Shown here: one piece after another, positions 26,443 through 35,166 of the stretch
How the letters are laid out: each line of letters opens with the position of its first letter
How positions within the stretch are numbered: position 1 is the first letter of the stretch
NCBI RefSeq assembly: GCF_031624495.1
Contig: NZ_JAMQOP010000005.1
Coordinates: forward strand, 1-64,000
Reading direction: 5' to 3'
DNA from: Halogeometricum sp. S1BR25-6
GTDB lineage: Archaea > Halobacteriota > Halobacteria > Halobacteriales > Haloferacaceae
DNA length: 64,000 nucleotides
Translations under genes and position numbers: made by a program
Notes under the pieces: generated by a model
The model's input: the letters and a program-made list of their open reading frames with translations, nothing else
Databases searched by the model: none
What the model was told of the DNA's origin: nothing

Positions 26443-27957
26443 CTATTGCTGCTCCAAGTAGTCGAGATATGCTCGGAATGCGGGAGATTTCTGCTCAAGG
26501 AATAGGTCTGCTGCCTTTTCGAAGCCGCCTAATTCCTCGATCGCAGTAGCGTACTCACGATCGATTGGTGAATCAAGAGCTTGTTCCTCGAGATCAACAA
26601 TCCGCTTTGAGAACTCGATCAAGTCTTCCCTACTAGGACTATCAAGTAAAATTCGGTTCTCCACACTTCGCTCATAAAGCGGCCGGTAAGTCTCTCGTAG
26701 TGCATTTCCTTCCTCTCCACCTTCTAGGAGCTCCGGAGTTCCTGTAACGAACAAACAGACGTTCCCCGGAAGGTCGTCGAGGAAGTCGTCAATTGCTTTG
26801 AAGTGATCCTCCGTACGAACGGATTTCTCTAGTTCGTCGACACCGAGCATTACTCGATATCCATTGATGCGCGCAAGTGAACTCATGATTCCAATCACGT
26901 CCATTGCTTCAGAAGAACCGATCTCATCAAGGAGGGTTTGGCTCAGACTTTGATGGCTAGTGTTGAAATACTTCCTTGCAGTTCCTGCCACCTCGTCGAT
27001 GACTGCTTGGGGTACGTCCGCTTCTGAAAGGATATCTTGTGCAGCTAGTTCGAGAGAAGTCTTCATTCGATCCTCTCGAACCTCGAATCCTTGGCCTTCA
27101 TAACTAGCAGCACAGAGATCTGCTACTTTCCGGAGAGTCGTATCCCATAGTTCATCCAGTCCATTCGCGTAATTTGAGTGATCATAAGAGCGAGGAGTCT
27201 GCAAATTCGTCCGGAAAGCCTCTACAAGTGATTCCCGGTTCAAGAAATTGGTTTCATCATCAATATCAATCAGGCTGACAGCGCTCCATGGGAGTACCTC
27301 GTCACGAACCCAATGCACGAAGAATGATTTTCCATACCCGAGTTCTCCCTCAACAAATGTATACGGATCTGCTGACTGGATCTTCTCGATTGCAGTTTCG
27401 ATATCTGTTTCGCGATCAACAGCAATTTGCCGGCACGTTCCTGGTTGGGATGGTGGAATGTGTGCCCGGAGATTCTCAACGATATGAAGAGCTTGTTCGT
27501 CGCTAAGCGCTGACTCCTGTGAATATGTCTGTTCGGTTGGTCCAGCAGGATTTCGCCACTCTGCATTGGCTGCACTACCGTTGAGATTGCCGGATCTAGA
27601 GATTACTAAACGGTAATTCCGGGCAGTGTCTGTGGTTCTGCTATCACGAATTATCTCAATGACATCGCCTACTCCGCAGGTCAGATGCTGGATTGCAGGA
27701 TCACTTTCTTTAATTAGTGGAAGATCTGTCCGCTCGATCGAGTATTCTCTGCAGAGTTGCGTGACTCGTTCCTCTGGTACGACTCGATGTTCTGGGACTA
27801 ACGAGTGACTGAGGATGGGATTCTCTGCACCCTTTCCAGACGTTGAGAGCCACTCCTCTCGGACTTCGACTCGATCGATTAGACAATGTGGACAGTATAT
27901 TGCACCGCTAACAACTCTGCTGCTGCATTCCGAGCACGTCTCCAGATAGACACTCAT
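26443..27957 (-). CDS. Zinc ribbon - RNA polymerase subunit H-like domain - P-loop ATPase fusion
   Basis: This 504-aa protein has three parts. Residues 8-25 form a CxxC-x10-CxxC zinc ribbon (C8, C11, C22, C25). Residues about 50-120 read as archaeal RNA polymerase subunit H (the C-terminal domain of Rpb5): SHSLVPEHRVVPEERV, YSIERTDLPLIKESDPAI and GDVIEIIRDSRTTDTA. Residues 195-504 are a P-loop ATPase with GELGYGKS at 204-211 and Walker B-like VMLGVDELEK. Its P-loop GYGKSFF is shared with the neighbouring ATPase. Subunit H normally sits at the RNAP jaw, so this protein may dock on RNA polymerase or mimic that subunit (inference). It is the third gene of a leftward operon. I know of no described protein with this architecture. 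Confidence 0.85.
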   Translation of the reverse strand: MSVYLETCSECSSRVVSGAIYCPHCLIDRVEVREEWLSTSGKGAENPILSHSLVPEHRVVPEERVTQLCREYSIERTDLPLIKESDPAIQHLTCGVGDVIEIIRDSRTTDTARNYRLVISRSGNLNGSAANAEWRNPAGPTEQTYSQESALSDEQALHIVENLRAHIPPSQPGTCRQIAVDRETDIETAIEKIQSADPYTFVEGELGYGKSFFVHWVRDEVLPWSAVSLIDIDDETNFLNRESLVEAFRTNLQTPRSYDHSNYANGLDELWDTTLRKVADLCAASYEGQGFEVREDRMKTSLELAAQDILSEADVPQAVIDEVAGTARKYFNTSHQSLSQTLLDEIGSSEAMDVIGIMSSLARINGYRVMLGVDELEKSVRTEDHFKAIDDFLDDLPGNVCLFVTGTPELLEGGEEGNALRETYRPLYERSVENRILLDSPSREDLIEFSKRIVDLEEQALDSPIDREYATAIEELGGFEKAADLFLEQKSPAFRAYLDYLEQQ

Positions 27958-28088
27958 CTATCTAGAATAGGATAATTCATACCTAATATTCTTATTGGAA
28001 TTTGTATGATGAATGACACCAACTTCTGCAGAGGTTTCCATGACGAAATCCTCTCTTTTCCGTTCGCAATACGGGAATAGGAGTGGTT

Positions 28089-29276
28089 CTACATTAATCG
28101 AGATTCGATTACGTCAACAAGCGTCCGTGATTCCTCTCTTCCCTCTGGAGTTAAGAGCAGTCGACGTGGACTTAGTTCGTTTATTCCATTATGGTTGTCT
28201 GCTGCGTCTTCAACGATTTCACTGATCTCCTTCTTACTGAGTGACGACGATTGGCCATATGCCACATTGATTAGGTCCGTCACCTTTGAAACCAATTCCT
28301 CATAGTCCTCCTCCGTCAGTTTACTCAAGACGAGCTTCTTGGCTCGATACCGATCCTGGAGAGCCTGATGCCCCGCCTCATCAATAAGAGAGTTCCACTT
28401 CTCTTCGTTTCCTACGAAAACGAACATCATATGTTCGAATTGGCCCTTCTGATAGCACTTATTATAGAGATCAATTAGCCGCTGAGTAGTCTCCGAATCT
28501 GGATTCCATTCGAGCTGTTCAGCTGCCTCATCAATGAGAATAACGAACCCGCTGTATCCTAACTCAAGTGCGAGAGAACGAAGATGACGGAGATACTCAT
28601 ACTCATTTTCTTTCGTTACGTTGTCGAATCCTTTCTTACCGATTGCGTGAAGCTCCTCAAGTGAGATATCCTCTCCCTGTAGGTAACCGCTCACAGCACT
28701 CAACACTTCAACCCGATCTAGGGTGACATCTTCTTGTTTAACATGGAGATGCCCTGTTGCCCAGGCGTCGAGTAAATTCCGTAGGATACGGTGAATCGAA
28801 TGTCCGAAAAAACCGCGCTCAGACGCAACGCGATCGAAGTCATTCCGAGAAACATTCTCACAGAATTTTCGGAGAAGTGGAGTAACTCCCTTCCCTTTCT
28901 CATCAGGATATCTGATGTTTTGTACGATTCCTTTGTAGAGTTCACCTTTATCAGAGATAGTCTCCAGATCTTGGATGTCAAACTCGGACCGAATAAATCC
29001 TACCTCGCTCGCTCGATCGGCTATTAGATTGATGAAAAAGGATTTGCCGTATCCGAAGTCACCAAGGACAAAGAAGATCTGTCCACTTCCGCGCTTGACA
29101 CTCTGAAGGCTCTCAGTTGGCTTTTCACAAATTCGCCGTTCTTCTTCCTCTCTTCCGACACGGATGTATTTGATGTGCTCCGGGTTCGGGGGCACCCCTT
29201 GCTGAATCCTCGTCAGGATATCGATGGCAGTGTCTTGATCGACTTGATGAGAGTCATCAGCATCTTCAAGCGACAT
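28089..29276 (-). CDS. BrxD-like (DUF2791-type) P-loop ATPase
   Basis: This 395-aa protein (start MSLEDADDSHQ at 29276, behind AAGGAC) has Walker A GDFGYGKS at 72-79, Walker B VILIDE at 245-250 and a sensor-like strand MMFVFVGNEEKW. The overall plan matches the ATP-binding BrxD/DUF2791 proteins of BREX-type loci, whose role in defence is established but whose mechanism is not. The upstream 711-aa gene ends 13 bp before its start, so they form an operon. It and the RpoH-domain ATPase share the GYGKSFF loop and are probably paralogous partners. Confidence 0.85.
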   Translation of the reverse strand: MSLEDADDSHQVDQDTAIDILTRIQQGVPPNPEHIKYIRVGREEEERRICEKPTESLQSVKRGSGQIFFVLGDFGYGKSFFINLIADRASEVGFIRSEFDIQDLETISDKGELYKGIVQNIRYPDEKGKGVTPLLRKFCENVSRNDFDRVASERGFFGHSIHRILRNLLDAWATGHLHVKQEDVTLDRVEVLSAVSGYLQGEDISLEELHAIGKKGFDNVTKENEYEYLRHLRSLALELGYSGFVILIDEAAEQLEWNPDSETTQRLIDLYNKCYQKGQFEHMMFVFVGNEEKWNSLIDEAGHQALQDRYRAKKLVLSKLTEEDYEELVSKVTDLINVAYGQSSSLSKKEISEIVEDAADNHNGINELSPRRLLLTPEGREESRTLVDVIESRLM

Positions 29277-29289
29277 TGTCCTTATGTTA

Positions 29290-31425
29290 CTATAACGGCT
29301 CTTGTAACTCCATCGCAATATATCTGTCACCCTGAACTTTCACACTTCCATGCTGGTCGCTTCCCTTTCGATGGAACGAGACGTCCCATTCACGCAAACG
29401 GGACATGTACTGCTCAGTTCCCAGCAGTTCTCTAATCTCAGCTTCGACATCTTGCTCAGGGGTATTGAATACGCGCTCGATATTCGGTAACGCGAGGCTA
29501 AATTCAATTATATCATCGAAGTAAACGAGATCTCCCTGCCCGAATTCGGCGACATCAAGATATGCTTCCGTGGTCGCGAAGAGGAGATCCACTTTGTTTT
29601 CTCGGGAGACTTCGGTTTGTTGCACCTGGGTGTTTGTCCCAAGGTGGTCGATTACTGCGCTTACAGTATTTGTTATGGTGGCTGCACGGACACGGGAATC
29701 ATTGACGTAGACCTCACTGTAAGGGAGGAGAGTCTCAATTACTACCGTTCGCGTCTGTCGGCTATCCGGTTCGATGGTGATTGTGATCTCTTGACCGGAT
29801 CGAGTCTCTTGACGTTTAATTGACAGATTTTGATCATTAGTGACGCTTTGACGGAGCTCCTCAATTACTCCGTTACAGTAGTGCTCCCACGCGTTCTCAA
29901 TGTCGCGTTCAAGTTTATAGTACAGCGCTTCGTCAGCAGGATCTTCTGGATCAAGCGAGTGCTGTAGATCTTGTTTACGTTCAATCGCACCAACGCCTCC
30001 TTGCTTCGTTATCTTGTAATCAGAAAGGATGGCTGACCAGTGTTCATCGTACCACTCCTCCTCGTACTTCGCGCCGGTTATCTTCTGTTTCCCCGTCTCG
30101 CTGCGTATCTCAGACGGAGGAATGAGAGGAGAAAGATTCTGCCGACGTCGGTGTCGGTGGAGGAGTGCATTCTCGACAAGCGAGTCTGAGGTAGTCCCCA
30201 GAGACCCACTAAGCTTACTGAATACTTTTGTAAGCTCTTGCCACCGTTGCTCCGAAACAGGTTCTGCATCAAGGAACCGTTCTATCCAATCAATTAACTC
30301 CTCTTCCGGAGTAGAGGTTCGTGCAGGGAGATTACAAACGTACGGCTTGGCCGATGGCCCTTCGTGGTGAAGACGGAACTCATGGTTGCTCTCATCGTCT
30401 TTTCGCGTCACTTTGACTTCAGGGAATGAGCTACGCCGAGATCGGTACTTATCGTAGTTTGGGTGTGAGCTAATTCGCTGCTCCCATAATTCATCAAAGC
30501 GCTTCTGGTTGAATGACTTCTTTGAGTAAGCCCTCTGCAACCCCCCAATGACAGAGTTCTTGAAATGACGTGCCCAGAGCTCATCGGGGAGATCATATGC
30601 TGTCACACTTGCTGGACGGACTACCTTCTCAACAACACGGTTGTCAGCAACATCATATCGGAGCCGATCATACCATTCGTCGACAGCAGCTACAATTTCT
30701 TCATCGACGTCGAACTGGCCACCTGCGACAGATTCAATGGAGAATGAGCCAACACTCCGAAACACGTTTTCCACGATTGTCTCTTCGTCAGGGCCCCCGA
30801 CGGGGGCGACAAGTGCGACATCAAGACCCATGAGGAGGAGTTGCTGGAGATTTCGGCTCGCTCGGAGGAATGATTGACTCTGTTTGATGTCTGAAAGGGG
30901 CTCTGTGGCTGTGAAGATGATCCCGCCGTACGTGTCTCGGTCACTAATTTCTTGATTTCGGGCGGCAATACCGACTGCAGCAGCGAGATCGTCACGCGTG
31001 AATTGGTGTTCATCCCACTGATCGATCGCTTTTTGGATTTGCTCAGTCAGGTCGATCCCGATAGTCATTGGATCGCCGAGAACTGCAGATTCGTATGGAT
31101 CAGCATTATACCGCCTAAACTGTGACTCAAACTCGTTTTCGAGGACACTCTCGTTGACCTGCTCGATTCGATCTTGGAGGTAGTCACGGTACGTGTCTGA
31201 GAGGTCCTTTCCCCATCGTGAGCCGACTTTTCCTTGCTTCAGCAGAGAATCAAATAGAGTCGGTTCGGCTAATTGTTCGAGACTAAGTGTCGTTTGTACA
31301 CCCGGTTGTTCATCTAAAACGGCTGATTTCTCCCGCAAGAGGTCGTCAACTGCCTCGTTGTCCGACACCAAATAGAACACTGCTTCTGGAGTCGAAGCAA
31401 AGAGCCCAAACTCTCCTTCAGTCAT
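29290..31425 (-). CDS. Large unrecognised protein, first gene of the ATPase operon
   Basis: This 711-aa protein starts MTEGEFGLFASTPEAVFYLV. Predicted helices alternate with strands, and there is no P-loop, zinc site, membrane segment or nuclease motif I can defend. Features include LMGLDVALVAPVGGPDEET (about 200), a basic region YRSRRSSFPEVKVTRKDD, and a C-terminal beta-rich part with TRTVVIETLLPYSEVYV and DLVYFDDIIEFSLALP. The size and its position ahead of two ATPases suggest a scaffold or recognition subunit (inference). An in-frame start at 31470 adds 15 hydrophobic residues, but no SD supports it. Confidence 0.8.
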   Translation of the reverse strand: MTEGEFGLFASTPEAVFYLVSDNEAVDDLLREKSAVLDEQPGVQTTLSLEQLAEPTLFDSLLKQGKVGSRWGKDLSDTYRDYLQDRIEQVNESVLENEFESQFRRYNADPYESAVLGDPMTIGIDLTEQIQKAIDQWDEHQFTRDDLAAAVGIAARNQEISDRDTYGGIIFTATEPLSDIKQSQSFLRASRNLQQLLLMGLDVALVAPVGGPDEETIVENVFRSVGSFSIESVAGGQFDVDEEIVAAVDEWYDRLRYDVADNRVVEKVVRPASVTAYDLPDELWARHFKNSVIGGLQRAYSKKSFNQKRFDELWEQRISSHPNYDKYRSRRSSFPEVKVTRKDDESNHEFRLHHEGPSAKPYVCNLPARTSTPEEELIDWIERFLDAEPVSEQRWQELTKVFSKLSGSLGTTSDSLVENALLHRHRRRQNLSPLIPPSEIRSETGKQKITGAKYEEEWYDEHWSAILSDYKITKQGGVGAIERKQDLQHSLDPEDPADEALYYKLERDIENAWEHYCNGVIEELRQSVTNDQNLSIKRQETRSGQEITITIEPDSRQTRTVVIETLLPYSEVYVNDSRVRAATITNTVSAVIDHLGTNTQVQQTEVSRENKVDLLFATTEAYLDVAEFGQGDLVYFDDIIEFSLALPNIERVFNTPEQDVEAEIRELLGTEQYMSRLREWDVSFHRKGSDQHGSVKVQGDRYIAMELQEPL

Positions 31426-31504
31426 TATCAGAGACTGGACGAGATAGAGGTAAAAACTATTGATAGACATCGCTGCTTATGGATCGTGATCATAGACGAG
31501 TCTT

Positions 31505-31690
31505 CACCGCCATGGTGAGTTCGACCACAGCCGATTAGCAGACATTAGCGGACACCGATGGCAGATGGGACATGATAACAAGAGTCGACAGACAGCAGTT
31601 ACCGAACAGCTTGTCCTGAACTACGATCTTGCAGAGGTGAAGGATTCCCAAAATGGCAATCAAACACCCTCTGACCTCCTCGACAGATGA
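31505..31690 (+). pseudogene. Relic of a second DNA adenine methylase
   Basis: The plus strand reads HRHGEFDHSRLADISGHRWQ, then HDNKSRQTAVTEQLVLNYDL and QNGNQTPSDLLDR before TGA. This parallels the C-terminal part of the intact methylase at 17704-18540 (YRHGEFEHERLVD, KQHDNNTRSTKVTER, AMNYDLNKTG), with an internal deletion of about 30 residues. The N-terminal part, including the DPPY motif, is gone. It lies between the divergent ATPase and helicase-nuclease operons, so that locus may once have contained its own methylase. Confidence 0.75.
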
Positions 31691-31800
31691 GTACGGCGAC
31701 GTTCATGACGGTAATTGCAGAACTAAGAGCTCAATAGCCTAACTTTCCCTGAACCGTACTAACCGAAATCATCATGTAGATTGAAACTACATTCATCTCT

Positions 31801-34800
31801 GTGAGCAACAGTATCGTTTTTGCTGGACCCGACCCGGCTGCTGCTGAACGTGCTGCTATGGAAGCAGCAGCAGCTGATTCGTCAGGCCTTCCACAGAGTA
31901 TCCTTCATATATCGCCGCGACTTGACCGGCGTGACACTGTCCGTGAACGGTGGGAACAGTTCGGTCCATCGATGGCTCTCTATCAGACGTCGTTCGACCA
32001 GCTCGTAGAGACCACGCTCCAACGTGTGGAATATCGTACTGCCAGTCAACATATCGACCGGGCAACTCTAAACCGCCTTGTAGAGGTTGCAGTCACCAAC
32101 TTAGACATCTCTAACAATCGGTTTGCTGGGAGAACGAGTACTCCAAGTAGTGGATTCTGTGACGAGGTTTCGAATTTCTTCACCCTACTCGAGTATGCTG
32201 AATTGTTCTCGGCAACTGATGTCCGAGCCCGGTTCGCTGATCTCGGTCTCGAGGAAGAAGCCGAAGAAGTTGCCGGATTTGTCGATGCAGTGATTGACGT
32301 TCGCAATACTGTTGTTCCTGAGAGAGACTTTGCGTCTGAGCGTCTCCGTGATGTCGCTGCAAATCCTCGTACGCTCCATGAAGCGTTCCCAGCGGTCGAC
32401 GCAATTGTTCTTGACGGGAGTACTATCTATACACGAGTTGAGCGCGTTCTACTTGAAACGCTTGCTGACCAATGGTCAGTCTACGTTATCCTCCCGACGA
32501 TTAGTTCGAGAGAAACAGAGTGTGGTGAGCACTTTACAATCGACGACTACCAGACTGGGCTTGATGCTGGGATGCAGCGAGCGGCACGTGTTTACGATGA
32601 ATTAGAGTTCTCCGTCGAGTATATCCCGCAGACGACTCACTCGAGAACACATACCATCGACGTCCTTCGGTCACTCTTTAACCGACAGACTCCGGATACT
32701 GAAGCTCTCCCATCACATATCTCTGTTTTAGAGCCAGAAACACGACGCATCGAACTGCGGCGGCTTACGAAACGTGTTCGTAGTCAACTCGCTGACGGCA
32801 GTAACCCCGAGGATATTGGTATTGTTCTTCCTAGCGCTGAACAATACTCTCAGGAACTAATCGAACTCCTGGATCTACACGAGATTCCATACGGACTCAA
32901 TATTCAAGTTCCCCTTTCAGAGACTGCAGCTGGGAATCTCCTTTTCGATGTTCTCTCACTCATCGAGAATCCGTCAGCGCTGGATACACTACGCAACTTA
33001 TTCTCTAATCCGCTTTTTACTGGCTTAGCGGAAACTGAGATCGACCACATAGCAGTACAGCAAATTGCAGATCGGCTCCCGTTGCCATCGTTGGAGCTTG
33101 CACTCGAGCGGTTCCCAAATGAGACCGCAGCCCACATCGAAGAGCTCTGCACTCGACTCGCAGACATTCCAAGACAGACGCTCGATGAGACTCTTACGTC
33201 ACTCAATGATGTTCTCGATGAGATCGCCATCACTGACCCAGAACATCTCAGCGATACCTCGCTCTCGAGTTCTCGTCGGTCACGTGAACAACAGGCACTT
33301 CAGTGCTTTGAGCAGGTTCGGCAATCTCTCAGGTGTGTTGCCAACACAGTCGAAGTCGGAGACACTGAACCAGTAACGTGGATTGAGCGTGCACTCTCTG
33401 ATCAGTCGGTCACCGTTCAAGAATCGACAACCGGGGCTGTCGGAATTGTAGACCTCTCCGAGATACGACTCCGCGACTTTGATTACGTCTTTGTCCCAGG
33501 TCTTACAACCGACAATTTCCCTTCAACGACGGATCAACTCTCCTATCGAGCATCGCTTGCGGAAGCGGATGCAGACTTCAGGGACCCAGATCGAAGTGCT
33601 ATTGCTCGACATCGACTTGCGACGCTTCTCGTCGGATGTAAGGAGGCTGTTCTCTCCACGCCTGCACGTGATGATGAGGGACGACCACATGTCATGGCGA
33701 GGTTTCTCGATGAGTTGTTGACGGTGACTGATACTGGCCCGACGCCGATTACTTCCAGCGAGATTGCTCATCGGGAAGATGTTCAGCGATCCATCGCATC
33801 CAGCGTCAGTCATCGCCCGGATCTAACCGCTGATGAGCTTCTTCAGAGAGTCGCTGAGACGTCAACATTCACTGATGACCATCAAGTGCGGATTGAGCGC
33901 GGATTTAGCTGTGCGCATGCACGGCAACGAGACGAGCTAACTGAATATGACGGTCAGCTTGATATGGCGGCAGTCGACACGCTTCATCCAGCGTCGACTC
34001 GGGAGCCGTATAGTCCAAGTCGGCTTGAGACGTACGCTACTTGCGGATTTCGGTACTATCTAAGCCACGTCTTGGAGTATAAGCCCGCGGACCCAATCTC
34101 ACTAGATCCAGACTATAAAGACCGCGGCAAACTCATCCATAATACGTTCGATCGGTTCTATCGGGCACTCCGGTCTAATGCGGATGAACCAGTGACGGTT
34201 TCCGAGTCGGACTTCGAAGATGGTCATCTTGAGTCACTCCTTTTAGAGTCGTTCACTGCTGCACTGGATGACATTCCAACGTATGAGACCACCTTCACTA
34301 ACGGGTTGCTTCAACGGATTGCGGCTGGACTTGGTGATCCCGAGACGAACGATTACTATGGTCTCCTGGAAGAAGACGGTCAAATGACGGGAGTTCTGAA
34401 ACGATTCCTCAAAAAAGAGTTAGAGCTCCACACAGGGACAACAGTCAAAGCGAGATGGCTCGAAGCCGACGTTGGTACTGACAGAGACCATCAAGGTGAC
34501 CTTCTCAGTAGGACTTCGGCGACGGTCACTTCACCAGACGGGACAGAGATTACACTTGCCGGGCAAATCGACCGAATCGATGTTGATGAACACGGTCATG
34601 CAGTTGTTCGCGATTATAAGACAGGATCCGATAATAACGTCCCCAACCAAGACAGTACTCTCAAGGGACGTCGATTCCAGCTTCCGATTTATGCGCTTCT
34701 CGCCGAGCATGGTGATCAGGAGACAGAGGTAGTTGGTGGGGCATACTATCAGGCTCGCCCACCAAATGCTGCAAAACATACGAAAGGCGTTATTGGCTCT

Positions 34801-35166
34801 GAGGAGCACGCAAAACACCCTAGAGCAAAGGGTTCACCAACCCCTCTCTTCCGGTATTCGTCTGCAGGGTTCGAAACGCACGCAGAGTTCAGAGAGTTCC
34901 TTAACCACGTCACAACTTCACGACTAGCGACGTTGACGAACGCACTCGAACACGGACATTTCCAACCCACGTTCCTCTCTGAGGATGCTGCAGGTTGTGA
35001 ACACTGCCCCTATAATGATGTCTGCGATGTTCGTCACTACAATCGCTCTGATCGAATTGAAAAGTCCCTGAAGCTCGGAGTAGGGGTCTATCTCCCGGAA
35101 GCAGCAACAGACGACGAATTCTCACTTGAGAATTACTCCGCGACGGATCCCGATGAGGTGCAATAA
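31801..35166 (+). CDS. AddB-like helicase-nuclease subunit
   Basis: This 1121-aa protein starts at GTG 31801. The N-terminal half is the degenerate helicase fold of AddB/RexB proteins; where the P-loop is expected it reads AGPDPAAAERAAM, so ATP binding is improbable. The C-terminal quarter is a RecB-type nuclease: SPSRLETYATCGFRYYL, RGKLIHNTFDRFY, AGQIDRIDVDEHG, VVRDYKTGS and RRFQLPIYALL. One Cys before the nuclease and three at the end (GCEHCPYNDVC) can hold an iron-sulphur cluster, as in AddB. The next gene starts on the base after its stop, so the pair is coexpressed. It should resect DNA ends together with the AddA-like subunit. Confidence 0.85.
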   Translation: MSNSIVFAGPDPAAAERAAMEAAAADSSGLPQSILHISPRLDRRDTVRERWEQFGPSMALYQTSFDQLVETTLQRVEYRTASQHIDRATLNRLVEVAVTNLDISNNRFAGRTSTPSSGFCDEVSNFFTLLEYAELFSATDVRARFADLGLEEEAEEVAGFVDAVIDVRNTVVPERDFASERLRDVAANPRTLHEAFPAVDAIVLDGSTIYTRVERVLLETLADQWSVYVILPTISSRETECGEHFTIDDYQTGLDAGMQRAARVYDELEFSVEYIPQTTHSRTHTIDVLRSLFNRQTPDTEALPSHISVLEPETRRIELRRLTKRVRSQLADGSNPEDIGIVLPSAEQYSQELIELLDLHEIPYGLNIQVPLSETAAGNLLFDVLSLIENPSALDTLRNLFSNPLFTGLAETEIDHIAVQQIADRLPLPSLELALERFPNETAAHIEELCTRLADIPRQTLDETLTSLNDVLDEIAITDPEHLSDTSLSSSRRSREQQALQCFEQVRQSLRCVANTVEVGDTEPVTWIERALSDQSVTVQESTTGAVGIVDLSEIRLRDFDYVFVPGLTTDNFPSTTDQLSYRASLAEADADFRDPDRSAIARHRLATLLVGCKEAVLSTPARDDEGRPHVMARFLDELLTVTDTGPTPITSSEIAHREDVQRSIASSVSHRPDLTADELLQRVAETSTFTDDHQVRIERGFSCAHARQRDELTEYDGQLDMAAVDTLHPASTREPYSPSRLETYATCGFRYYLSHVLEYKPADPISLDPDYKDRGKLIHNTFDRFYRALRSNADEPVTVSESDFEDGHLESLLLESFTAALDDIPTYETTFTNGLLQRIAAGLGDPETNDYYGLLEEDGQMTGVLKRFLKKELELHTGTTVKARWLEADVGTDRDHQGDLLSRTSATVTSPDGTEITLAGQIDRIDVDEHGHAVVRDYKTGSDNNVPNQDSTLKGRRFQLPIYALLAEHGDQETEVVGGAYYQARPPNAAKHTKGVIGSEEHAKHPRAKGSPTPLFRYSSAGFETHAEFREFLNHVTTSRLATLTNALEHGHFQPTFLSEDAAGCEHCPYNDVCDVRHYNRSDRIEKSLKLGVGVYLPEAATDDEFSLENYSATDPDEVQ

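Noticed and set aside
25120-31425. Standard BREX system
   Set aside because: Only the BrxD-like ATPase fits. No PglX methylase, PglZ phosphatase, BrxC or BrxL was found nearby.
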